Positions 1 through 5,106 of a stretch of DNA of 5,106 nt are shown here, piece after piece (position 1 is the stretch's first letter; every line of letters starts with the position of its first letter). Made by a program: the position numbers and the translations under genes. The notes under the pieces are model-generated. The model saw only the letters and a list, made by a program, of their open reading frames with translations. It did not search any database and was not told the DNA's origin. The stretch is from Clostridia bacterium (GTDB lineage Bacteria > Aerophobota > Aerophobia > Aerophobales > AE-B3A): assembly GCA_009618505.1 (NCBI GenBank), contig WJOQ01000289.1:1-5106 (forward strand), in the 5' to 3' direction.

Positions 1-300
1 AAACGGGAACACGCTCCTACCATTATGAAAATAGCAGGAATAAATGCTGTTTTGGCTAAATCTTTTGCCCGTATCTTCTATCGTAATGCTATTAATGTTG
101 GTCTTCTGGCAGTAATATGCGATACAGACAAAATAGAGCAGGGAGACGAGCTAGAGGTGAATGTGGAAAAAGGAGAAATAAGAAACAAGAGTAAGGATAT
201 TCAGTTTTTCTTCTCCCCTCTTCCTCCTATAATGCGAAATATTCTAAATGATGGAGGATTGGTAGCTTATGTCAATAAATATGGAGATTTTAAGCTATAA
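1..300 (+). CDS. leuD: LeuD/aconitase-family small (swivel) subunit, 5' truncated
   Basis: Only the last 99 residues are present, ending at TAA 298-300. The gene begins before the window, because the reading frame is open from base 1 and the first residues, KREHAP, fall inside the family's conserved GSSREHAP loop. That loop is followed by [14 protein letters not shown] and a [13 protein letters not shown] segment, the usual order in 3-isopropylmalate dehydratase small subunits of about 160-170 residues. This swivel subunit pairs with a 4Fe-4S large subunit (LeuC type) to isomerise a hydroxy-acid by dehydration and rehydration. The ATG at 25 is internal, not the start. Within the family, isopropylmalate, homoaconitate, dimethylmalate and aconitate enzymes are hard to separate. 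With icd and fumarase just downstream, an aconitase role (citrate to isocitrate) is a reasonable inference. The residue before REHAP is Lys where Ser is usual. Family call is firm; substrate is uncertain. Confidence 0.85.
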   Translation, partial: KREHAPTIMKIAGINAVLAKSFARIFYRNAINVGLLAVICDTDKIEQGDELEVNVEKGEIRNKSKDIQFFFSPLPPIMRNILNDGGLVAYVNKYGDFKL

Positions 301-312
301 ATCAATTAGAAG

Positions 313-329
313 GCAGATCTTTGCAGATC
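313..329. repeat. Short direct repeat GCAGATC-TTT-GCAGATC
   Basis: Two identical 7-base copies, at 313-319 and 323-329, are separated by TTT, so they recur every 10 bases, about one DNA helical turn. They lie in the 86-base spacer between the LeuD-family gene and icd. The spacing could suit a tandem protein-binding site, but a chance repeat is equally possible. Confidence 0.3.
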
Positions 330-386
330 CATCGCCAAAAAGAAATCCCTATACTATCAAATCAAGAGAGACGGCAAGGAGAAAAG

Positions 387-1619
387 ATGAATAGAGTTAG
401 CTCTGCCCAAAAAGGAGAGAAAATCCGCATAGAGAACAACAGACTTTTTATACCAGAAAATCCCATTATTCCTTTTATAGAAGGGGATGGAATTGGTCCT
501 GAAGTAATGAGTGTAGCCAGGAAGGTGCTGGATGCAGCGGTCAAGAAAGCCTATCAGGAAAGAAAGAAAATTATTTGGCTTGAGATTTATGCAGGAGAAA
601 AAGCAAATGAGAAATACGGCGAGTACCTTCCTCAGGATACTATTCAGAGTATAAGAGATCATATTGTAGCTATAAAGGGACCTCTTACCACGCCGGTGGG
701 GGGAGGATACCGCAGCTTGAATGTCACCCTGAGGCAGGTTTTAGAGCTTTATGCCTGCGTGAGACCGGTAGAGTATTTTCCTGGAGTTCCCAGTCCTATG
801 CTCCATCCAGAAAAGATGAATATGGTGATCTTCAGGGAGAATACGGAAGATGTCTATGCTGGCATTGAATGGCCCCAGGGCAGCAAGGAGGTAAAAAAGC
901 TTCTTCATTATCTAAAGAAAGAACTGGGGGTAGAAATAAGGGAAGATTCAGGGATAGGTATTAAACCTATCTCTATCACAGGGACAAAGAGATTGGTTAG
1001 AAAGGCTATTCAATACGCTCTGGAAAGAGAGAGAAGAAGCGTAACCTTAGTGCATAAGGGGAATATTATGAAATATACTGAGGGGGCCTTCAGGGATTGG
1101 GGATACCAGGTAGCTAAAGAGGAGTTTCCTCAAGAAACTGTTACTGAAAAAGAGCTATGGGATAAATATCGAGGAGAGCTTCCTTCTGGGAAAATCTTAA
1201 TCAAGGACCGTATTGCAGACAATATGTTCCAGCAGGCTCTCACCAGAACCGATGAGTATGAGGTGGTAGCTCTGCCCAATCTCAATGGTGATTACTTTTC
1301 TGATGCTTGTGCTGCTCAGGTAGGTGGCTTAGGGATGGCGCCTGGAGCTAATATAGGAGATTTTATTGCCTTATTTGAAGCCACTCATGGCACAGCTCCC
1401 AAATACGCCGGCCAGGATAAGGTAAATCCCAGCTCTATGGTTCTTTCTGGAGTAATGATGTTAGAGTATATGGGGTGGAGGGAATCAGGAGACTTAATTG
1501 GTCAGGCAATTGCCAGGACTATAAAACAAAAGAAGGTAACTTATGATTTAGCCAGGCAAATGGGGATTGAACCAATAAAATGCTCTCAATTTGGAGAGGC
1601 TATTATAGATAATTTGTAA
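387..1619 (+). CDS. icd: Isocitrate dehydrogenase, NADP-dependent
   Basis: Cytoplasmic TCA-cycle enzyme that oxidatively decarboxylates isocitrate to 2-oxoglutarate. I start it at ATG 387, giving 410 aa, because AAGGAG (376-381) lies 5 bases upstream and E. coli Icd is 416 aa. An in-frame TTG at 321 would add 22 residues with no family resemblance. Visible motifs include [10 protein letters not shown] (residues 31-40), [15 protein letters not shown] (98-112), [14 protein letters not shown] (149-162), [15 protein letters not shown] (221-235), [10 protein letters not shown] (298-307) and [17 protein letters not shown] (334-350). Aligned by eye to E. coli Icd, the isocitrate and metal ligands are kept (Ser110, Asn112, Arg116, Arg126, Arg150, Tyr157, Lys224, Asp302, Asp306). 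So are the NADP-selecting residues Lys339, Tyr340, Tyr386 and Arg390. Ser110 matches the serine phosphorylated by AceK in E. coli, but no aceK is in view. It probably shares a transcript with the fumarase genes. Very confident. Confidence 0.98.
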   Translation: MNRVSSAQKGEKIRIENNRLFIPENPIIPFIEGDGIGPEVMSVARKVLDAAVKKAYQERKKIIWLEIYAGEKANEKYGEYLPQDTIQSIRDHIVAIKGPLTTPVGGGYRSLNVTLRQVLELYACVRPVEYFPGVPSPMLHPEKMNMVIFRENTEDVYAGIEWPQGSKEVKKLLHYLKKELGVEIREDSGIGIKPISITGTKRLVRKAIQYALERERRSVTLVHKGNIMKYTEGAFRDWGYQVAKEEFPQETVTEKELWDKYRGELPSGKILIKDRIADNMFQQALTRTDEYEVVALPNLNGDYFSDACAAQVGGLGMAPGANIGDFIALFEATHGTAPKYAGQDKVNPSSMVLSGVMMLEYMGWRESGDLIGQAIARTIKQKKVTYDLARQMGIEPIKCSQFGEAIIDNL

Positions 1620-1635
1620 GAGAAAGAGGTAAAAG

Positions 1636-2481
1636 TTGAGAGAGGTTAAGGCAGGTGAGATTGCCAGGGCAGTTAAGAAATTATGTATGGATGCCAACTA
1701 TTATCTACCTTCAGATGTTATAGACGCTCTAAAAGAAGGATATAGAAAGGAAGAGTCACCAGTAGGCAAAGATGTTCTATTGCAGATATTAAAAAATGTT
1801 AAAATTGCTGCCCAGCAAAAAATTCCTTTGTGTCAGGATACTGGCCTGGCTGTTTTTTTCATAGACTTAGGGCAGGAGGTTAGGATTATAGGAGGTAACT
1901 TAGAGGATGCAATAGACAAAGGAGTAAAGGAAGGCTATCTCAAGGGATATCTAAGGAAGTCTATGGTTAGTGACCCTCTTTTTAAACGCACTAATAGCAA
2001 GGATAATACCCCTTCTGTGATACACATTCGGATTGTACCCGGCGATAAGATAAAGATTACTCTTGCTCCCAAAGGTGGTGGAGCAGAGAATATGAGTAGA
2101 GTAGCTATGTTAAAATCGGCAGATGGGGTGGAAGGAGTAAAGGATTTCGTAATTGAAACAGTAAAGAAGGCGGGTCCTAACCCATGTCCTCCAGTAATAG
2201 TGGGTGTGGGGATTGGCGGTAATTTCGAAAAGGCTCCTTGTCTTGCCAAACGAGCTCTTTTAAGAAGAATTGGGGAGCATAATCCTGATGCAAGATATGC
2301 CAGATTAGAAGATGAGCTTCTTAGCAAGATAAATAATCTTGGCATTGGTCCTCAGGGACTGGGAGGAAGAGTAACGGCTCTAGCGGTGAATATAGAGTGG
2401 TTCCCCTGCCATATTGCCTCTTTACCGATAGCGGTAAATATACAATGTCATTCAGCAAGACACAAAGAGATAGAAATATAG
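1636..2481 (+). CDS. fumA: Fumarate hydratase class I, alpha subunit
   Basis: This 281-aa protein is the N-terminal half of the oxygen-sensitive two-subunit fumarase, which hydrates fumarate to malate using a 4Fe-4S cluster. It has the full family length. The start is TTG 1636, backed by AAAGAGGT (1623-1630) with 5 bases of spacing. PLCQDTG (64-70) carries the first cluster cysteine, Cys66, and Asp68 at the position of the catalytic aspartate of Leishmania class I fumarase. KRTNSKDNTPSVIH (117-130) and APKGGGAENMS (144-154) are typical substrate-site segments. NPCPPVIVGVGIGG (182-195) carries Cys184, and the tail motif NIQCHSARH (268-276) probably gives the third ligand, Cys271; Cys258 is the alternative. 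The gene follows icd by 16 bases and precedes the beta subunit by 16 bases. The tartrate dehydratase alpha subunit (TtdA) is a close homologue, but the icd neighbour favours fumarase. The symbol is used in the two-subunit sense. Confidence 0.93.
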   Translation: MREVKAGEIARAVKKLCMDANYYLPSDVIDALKEGYRKEESPVGKDVLLQILKNVKIAAQQKIPLCQDTGLAVFFIDLGQEVRIIGGNLEDAIDKGVKEGYLKGYLRKSMVSDPLFKRTNSKDNTPSVIHIRIVPGDKIKITLAPKGGGAENMSRVAMLKSADGVEGVKDFVIETVKKAGPNPCPPVIVGVGIGGNFEKAPCLAKRALLRRIGEHNPDARYARLEDELLSKINNLGIGPQGLGGRVTALAVNIEWFPCHIASLPIAVNIQCHSARHKEIEI

Positions 2482-2497
2482 AAAGGCGCACAGACAA

Positions 2498-3058
2498 ATG
2501 AAACGCGAAATTAAATTATTAACTCCTTTATCCTGTAAAGATGCAGAAAAGCTTAAGATAGGGGATAAGGTTTTGCTAAATGGAACAATATATACTGCCC
2601 GTGATGCAGCCCATAAAAGATTGGTAGAGACGCTTAAAAAGGGAGAGGAACTTCCTTTTAATCCAGATGGCCAGATTATTTATTATGTGGGTCCTGCCCC
2701 GGCTAGACCGGGTAGAGTAATCGGTTCCGCCGGGCCTACCACCAGCTCCAGAATGGACCCCTATGCTATCTATCTTATGGAGGCAGGGATAAGAGGGATG
2801 ATAGGAAAAGGTTCACGCGGACAAAAAGTAAAAGAGGCTATCAAGAAATATAAAGCCATCTATTTTGCTGCTATTGGGGGAGCTGCTGCTCTACTTTCTC
2901 AGCATATCAAAAAAGCAGAGGTTATCGCTTATGAGGAGTTAGGTACAGAAGCTATCCGCAGGCTGGAGGTAGAAAATTTTCCGCTGCTGGTGGCTAATGA
3001 TACTAAAGGAGGCGATTTATACCAGGAGGGAGTAAGACGATACAGTATATCGGTATAG
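2498..3058 (+). CDS. fumB: Fumarate hydratase class I, beta subunit
   Basis: This 186-aa subunit matches the C-terminal domain of single-chain class I fumarases and completes the active site of the alpha subunit encoded just upstream. The start is ATG 2498, with GAAAGG (2481-2486) about 11 bases before it; that spacing is long, so translation may depend partly on coupling to fumA. TARDAAHKRL (33-42) supplies Arg35. SAGPTTSSRMDPY (77-89) supplies Thr81 and Arg85. GMIGKGSRG (100-108) supplies Lys104. By eye these correspond to the substrate-binding Arg421, Thr467, Arg471 and Lys491 of Leishmania fumarase. The AAIGGAAALL segment (144-153) is also characteristic. The length is normal for the family and nothing looks broken. 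TtdB of tartrate dehydratase is the main alternative; with icd as operon partner, fumarase is much more likely. Confidence 0.93.
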   Translation: MKREIKLLTPLSCKDAEKLKIGDKVLLNGTIYTARDAAHKRLVETLKKGEELPFNPDGQIIYYVGPAPARPGRVIGSAGPTTSSRMDPYAIYLMEAGIRGMIGKGSRGQKVKEAIKKYKAIYFAAIGGAAALLSQHIKKAEVIAYEELGTEAIRRLEVENFPLLVANDTKGGDLYQEGVRRYSISV

Positions 3059-3062
3059 CGAC

Positions 3063-3090
3063 TTGCCAGGATGTTTTTTAAAACTATAAT
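3063..3090 (+). promoter_or_regulatory. Candidate sigma70-type promoter for nifU-fdhD
   Basis: TTGCCA (3063-3068, five of six matches to TTGACA) is followed after 16 bases by a perfect TATAAT (3085-3090). It begins only 5 bases after the fumB stop. If used, transcription would start near 3097 and give a leader of about 170 bases that includes the palindrome at 3175-3211. Assigned from hexamers and spacing only; such matches also arise by chance in A+T-rich DNA. Confidence 0.55.
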
Positions 3091-3174
3091 GGTTGTAATT
3101 TCCATACTTACGTCTCTGGCTTAAATTGAAATTAGTGTATAATTTCATAAACAGTGTAACGCGACTATTATAAG

Positions 3175-3211
3175 TCATTGCGAACCTGTCGAAGACAGGT
3201 GTGGCAATCTT
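3175..3211. repeat. Nested palindromic intergenic repeat, ATTGC...GCAAT type
   Basis: The outer arms ATTGC (3177-3181) and GCAAT (3204-3208) enclose a perfect 7-bp hairpin: ACCTGTC (3184-3190), loop GAA, GACAGGT (3194-3200). The flanks GTCATTGCGA and GTGGCAATCTT closely resemble the ends of short dispersed palindromic repeats (often GTCATTGCGAG...GCAATCTC) that I recall from intergenic regions of many bacteria. It is probably a non-coding repeat copy, and would fold into a hairpin in any nifU leader RNA. It has no following T-run, so it is a poor terminator. The hairpin is seen directly; repeat-family membership is from memory. Confidence 0.7.
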
Positions 3212-3265
3212 CTGGGAACTAAAAGATATGGCAAAACATGAAGCTGAAAAAGTATAGGGGGTAAA

Positions 3266-3667
3266 ATGGCGGATAAATGGTCACTATATAGTAAAAAGGT
3301 GATGGAGCATTTTCAGCATCCCCGCAATGTGGGAGAAATGAAAAATCCTGATGGTATTGGGCATGTAGGAAATCCCATATGTGGGGATATTATGGAACTC
3401 TATATCAAAGTAAAGAATAATAAAATCATTGACGCTAAGTTTAAGACTTTTGGATGTGGTGCCGCTATTGCTACAAGTTCTATGATTACCGGGATGGTTA
3501 AAGGAAAGACAATTGGGGAGGCACTAAAGATATCCAACAAGGCTGTAGTGCAAGCCCTGGATGGGCTGCCTCCTGTTAAGATGCATTGTTCGGTATTGGC
3601 TAAAGATGCCCTTAAATCAGCGATTGATGATTATTTAGCCAAGAAAGGTAATAAAACGGCTGATTGA
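3266..3667 (+). CDS. nifU: IscU/NifU-type iron-sulfur cluster assembly scaffold
   Basis: This 133-aa cytoplasmic scaffold assembles nascent Fe-S clusters from iron and desulfurase-supplied sulfur and passes them to apoproteins. It is a single IscU-like domain, similar in length to E. coli IscU (128 aa), without the extra domains of full NifU. The start is ATG 3266, with a strong AGGGGGT (3256-3262) 3 bases upstream. YSKKVMEHFQHPRNVG (8-23) is the classic N-terminus. Cluster ligands are visible as Cys39 and Asp41 in GNPICGD, Cys64 in FGCGAA, and His107/Cys108 in KMHCSVLA. The peptide LPPVK (101-105) matches the motif bound by the HscA chaperone in Isc systems. No iscS, hscA, hscB or iscR is in the window. 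The gene is followed after 19 bases by fdhD, so the two are probably co-transcribed. iscU would be an equally fair symbol; the family call is firm. Confidence 0.96.
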   Translation: MADKWSLYSKKVMEHFQHPRNVGEMKNPDGIGHVGNPICGDIMELYIKVKNNKIIDAKFKTFGCGAAIATSSMITGMVKGKTIGEALKISNKAVVQALDGLPPVKMHCSVLAKDALKSAIDDYLAKKGNKTAD

Positions 3668-3686
3668 TGATTGGGAGCAGTATGGT

Positions 3687-4499
3687 TTGATAAAAGAGTA
3701 TATAGCCAAAGGTAGTCAGGTGGGTTTAAGCAAGAAGGTTAACATAGTCCAAATAATCTCTGAAAGAAGAGAGAGACTAAGGGATGAGATAGTACGAGAG
3801 GTTCCTTTAACCATATCGGTAAATGAAAAAGAACTGGTGACTTTGCAGTGCAGTCCACATAATTTAGAATACTTAACTATTGGTTTTCTACTTTCAGAAG
3901 GCATAATTGGGAAAGGGGCAGAAATAAAATATATAGATCTTAACAAAAAGGGCTGGTATATTAGAGTAGCTCTAAGGGGCGATTTTTCTGTTGATAAATA
4001 CTTATCTGGTAAAAGAATAATTGGTTCAGGCTGTAGCGGGGCAGTTACCTTTTACCGGGATATCGATGCTCAAAAGTGTGTTCCCTTACAAGATGAGACT
4101 GAGTACTCGTATCAAAAGATATCTAGTTTGATGAGACAGTTTCAGCAAAGCTCTTTAACTTTTAAGCATACCGGAGGGGTTCATTCCTGTGCTTTATGTA
4201 GCCAGGAAGGCATAGAGATCCTTACTGAAGACATCGGTAGACACAATGCAATGGACAAAATCTTTGGAGAATGCTTCATTAAAGGTATTCCTACCCAGGG
4301 CAAGTTTATTTTAACCAGCGGAAGAGTAAGCTCAGAGATATTAATAAAGACAGTAAAACAGAAAGTGCCTATCATTGCTTCTCACTCTGCGCCGACCGAC
4401 CTGGCGGTGGGTCTGGCAGAAAAGTTGAATCTGACTCTGATTGGTTTTGTCAGAGGGTGTCGGATGAACATCTATACCAATAATTATCGGATTATATAA
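3687..4499 (+). CDS. fdhD: FdhD, formate dehydrogenase accessory sulfurtransferase
   Basis: FdhD carries sulfur from a cysteine desulfurase to the Mo/W-bis-MGD cofactor of formate dehydrogenase, which is needed for activity. At 270 aa it is close to the E. coli length (277). I chose TTG 3687, with GGGAG (3673-3677) 9 bases upstream; GTG 3720 preceded by AAAGG would give 259 aa, and the N-terminal 30 or so residues are poorly conserved. Core motifs are VREVPLTISVN (36-46), NLEYLTIGFLLSEGII (59-74), HTGGVHSCALC (161-171), EDIGRHNAMDK (181-191), TSGRVSSE (210-217), IASHSAPTDLAV (230-241) and GFVRGCRMNIYT (253-264). The usual CxxC loop appears here as SGCSGAV, with Cys116 but no second cysteine; a different CxxC, Cys168/Cys171, lies in the VHSCALC motif. 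The protein has seven cysteines in all. It follows nifU by 19 bases. No formate dehydrogenase gene is visible nearby. Family call is firm; the mechanism of this variant is open. Confidence 0.93.
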   Translation: MIKEYIAKGSQVGLSKKVNIVQIISERRERLRDEIVREVPLTISVNEKELVTLQCSPHNLEYLTIGFLLSEGIIGKGAEIKYIDLNKKGWYIRVALRGDFSVDKYLSGKRIIGSGCSGAVTFYRDIDAQKCVPLQDETEYSYQKISSLMRQFQQSSLTFKHTGGVHSCALCSQEGIEILTEDIGRHNAMDKIFGECFIKGIPTQGKFILTSGRVSSEILIKTVKQKVPIIASHSAPTDLAVGLAEKLNLTLIGFVRGCRMNIYTNNYRII

Positions 4500-4504
4500 A
4501 ATAT

Positions 4505-4530
4505 TTGAGGGGGGAAACATCCCCCCTCAA
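4505..4530 (+). terminator. Perfect 10-bp hairpin after fdhD, likely terminator
   Basis: TTGAGGGGGG (4505-4514) and CCCCCCTCAA (4521-4530) pair perfectly around the 6-base loop AAACAT, starting 5 bases after the fdhD stop. The position and stability fit the end of the nifU-fdhD transcript. There is no T-run downstream on the + strand, so it is not a textbook intrinsic terminator; it may instead protect the 3' end or act with the next palindrome. The reverse-strand continuation is A/T-rich but also lacks a clean T-run. Confidence 0.6.
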
Positions 4531-4531
4531 C

Positions 4532-4579
4532 GGCCCGATCGGCAAAGCCGACTGTCGCTTCACTCGAGCAAGTCGGGCC
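4532..4579. repeat. G+C-rich palindromic element with two exclusive folds
   Basis: The outer arms GGCCCGA (4532-4538) and TCGGGCC (4573-4579) enclose a perfect small hairpin, TCGGC-AAA-GCCGA (4539-4551), and a region with weak GCT/AGC pairing. In a competing fold, CCGACT (4548-4553) pairs with AGTCGG (4571-4576), breaking both the outer stem and the small hairpin. The element is visibly richer in G+C than its surroundings and recalls REP-like intergenic palindromes. It lies between the fdhD hairpin and nadA. It could be a dispersed repeat, a second part of the terminator, or part of a nadA leader if transcription reads through. Confidence 0.6.
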
Positions 4580-4596
4580 TGCTCCCCCTGGTTTAA

Positions 4597-4625
4597 TTCA
4601 AAGGAATTATTGAAATTCCTATACC
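4597..4625 (+). promoter_or_regulatory. Weak nadA promoter candidate containing an inverted repeat
   Basis: TTCAAA (4597-4602) and TATACC (4620-4625), 17 bases apart, each match four of six sigma70 consensus bases. The spacer region holds a perfect inverted repeat, AGGAATT (4602-4608), ATTGA, AATTCCT (4614-4620). An operator there would block RNA polymerase, as expected for a repressed NAD-synthesis gene. I cannot match it confidently to a known NAD-repressor motif. The inverted repeat is certain; promoter and operator functions are inferred. Confidence 0.35.
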
Positions 4626-4644
4626 GTAAAAGAAAGGCGTAAGA

Positions 4645-5106
4645 ATGGAGAAAAGTAACGATACTTATTTAGTAGAGAAAATTACCCATCTTAAAGAAGA
4701 AAAGGATGCCGTTATTCTTGTTCATAACTATCAACGAGGCGAGATACAGGACATAGCGGATTTTCTTGGGGATTCACTGGCACTAAGCCGACAGGCAGGG
4801 GAACTTACCTGCAAGATGATTGTTTTTTGTGGGGTGCGTTTTATGGCAGAGACGGCAAAGATAATCTCTCCGGATAAGGTAGTTCTTCTTCCTCGAAAAG
4901 AAGCGAGTTGTCCCATGGCTAATATGATTACTAAAGAAGAGTTGCAGAAGATGAAGATAAAGTACCCTGAAGCCAGGATTGTCTCTTATGTCAATACCAC
5001 GGCAGAAATAAAGGCAGAGAGTGATGTTTGTTGTACTTCCGCCAATGCCATAGCAGTCGTCCAAAATATTGATGCTGAAAGGGTCATATTTGTTCCCGAT
5101 AAAAAT
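4645..5106 (+). CDS. nadA: Quinolinate synthase NadA, 3' truncated
   Basis: NadA is a cytoplasmic 4Fe-4S enzyme that condenses iminoaspartate with dihydroxyacetone phosphate to quinolinate, the precursor of NAD. The first 154 codons are present and stay open to the window's last base; the full protein is usually about 300-350 aa. The start is ATG 4645, with AAAGG (4633-4637) 7 bases upstream. Diagnostic motifs in order are LVHNYQ (25-30), DFLGDSLALSR (39-49), VFCGVRFMAETAKI (60-73), SCPMANMI (88-95), IVSYVNTTAEIKAESDVCCTSANA (112-135; key residues Tyr116, Asn118, Ser132) and FVPDKN (149-154). Cys62 is the first of the three cluster cysteines; the other two would lie beyond the window. The partner genes nadB and nadC, often adjacent, are not in view and might follow downstream. 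The 145-base spacer with a hairpin suggests its own transcription unit. Very confident. Confidence 0.98.
   Translation, partial: MEKSNDTYLVEKITHLKEEKDAVILVHNYQRGEIQDIADFLGDSLALSRQAGELTCKMIVFCGVRFMAETAKIISPDKVVLLPRKEASCPMANMITKEELQKMKIKYPEARIVSYVNTTAEIKAESDVCCTSANAIAVVQNIDAERVIFVPDKN

Noticed and set aside
321..386. N-terminal extension of icd from TTG 321
   Set aside because: The added 22 residues look nothing like the family, the length fits without them, and ATG 387 has a strong, well-spaced AAGGAG.
357..662. Reverse-strand ORFs of 101 and 60 codons
   Set aside because: They overlap the conserved N-terminal part of icd and have no independent support.
1935..2345. 136-codon reverse-strand ORF
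   Set aside because: It lies wholly inside fumA, whose motifs are unambiguous; it is an antisense shadow.
1636..3058. Tartrate dehydratase (TtdAB) reading of the fumarase pair
   Set aside because: The families are close, but linkage to icd and an aconitase-family gene makes fumarase the better call. This is a judgement from context.
3138..3143. Second perfect TATAAT in the nifU spacer
   Set aside because: No reasonable -35 hexamer lies 16-18 bases upstream (the stretch reads around CTCTGGCT), and TTGAAA at 3126-3131 is much too close.
3228..3257. Nine-codon ORF (MAKHEAEKV) just before nifU
   Set aside because: It has no convincing ribosome-binding site and no run of regulatory codons. It is too short to tell from chance.
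4783..5064. 93-codon reverse-strand ORF, and a 61-codon one overlapping it
   Set aside because: Both are opposite the strongly conserved nadA coding frame and show no recognisable motif.

Overview
The window is a 5.1 kb, moderately A+T-rich stretch of bacterial chromosome with seven genes, all on the + strand. The first and last genes run off the window edges. Two-subunit class I fumarase, an IscU-type scaffold, FdhD and NadA suggest an anaerobic or microaerophilic bacterium. The short spacers, TTG starts and palindromic intergenic elements fit an uncultured lineage, but nothing here fixes the phylum.

Region 1 (1-3058) is a tight run of central-carbon genes. It holds the C-terminal part of a LeuD/aconitase-family small (swivel) subunit, an NADP-type isocitrate dehydrogenase (icd), and the alpha and beta subunits of an iron-sulfur fumarase. 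The icd-fumA and fumA-fumB spacers are 16 bases each, so these genes are probably one transcript. The company of icd and fumarase makes it plausible that the LeuD-family protein serves the TCA cycle as an aconitase rather than, or as well as, leucine synthesis.

Region 2 (3059-3265) is a 207-base spacer. It has a good sigma70-like promoter candidate just after fumB and a nested palindrome of the type seen in dispersed bacterial repeats.

Region 3 (3266-4499) is a two-gene unit: an IscU/NifU-type Fe-S scaffold, and FdhD, the sulfurtransferase that activates molybdenum/tungsten formate dehydrogenases. No cysteine desulfurase or formate dehydrogenase is in view. The FdhD has an unusual cysteine arrangement.

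Region 4 (4500-4644) is a spacer with a perfect 10-bp G/C-rich hairpin, a second G+C-rich palindromic element that can fold in two exclusive ways, and a small inverted repeat inside a weak promoter candidate. Region 5 (4645-5106) is the first 154 codons of quinolinate synthase (nadA), a 4Fe-4S enzyme of NAD synthesis.

A common thread is iron-sulfur chemistry: the aconitase-family enzyme, fumarase and NadA need 4Fe-4S clusters, IscU builds clusters, and FdhD serves a Mo/W-Fe-S enzyme. Most of the window is ordinary metabolism. I see no clear sign of an undescribed system; the best leads are the FdhD variant, its pairing with IscU, and the fold-switching palindrome before nadA.
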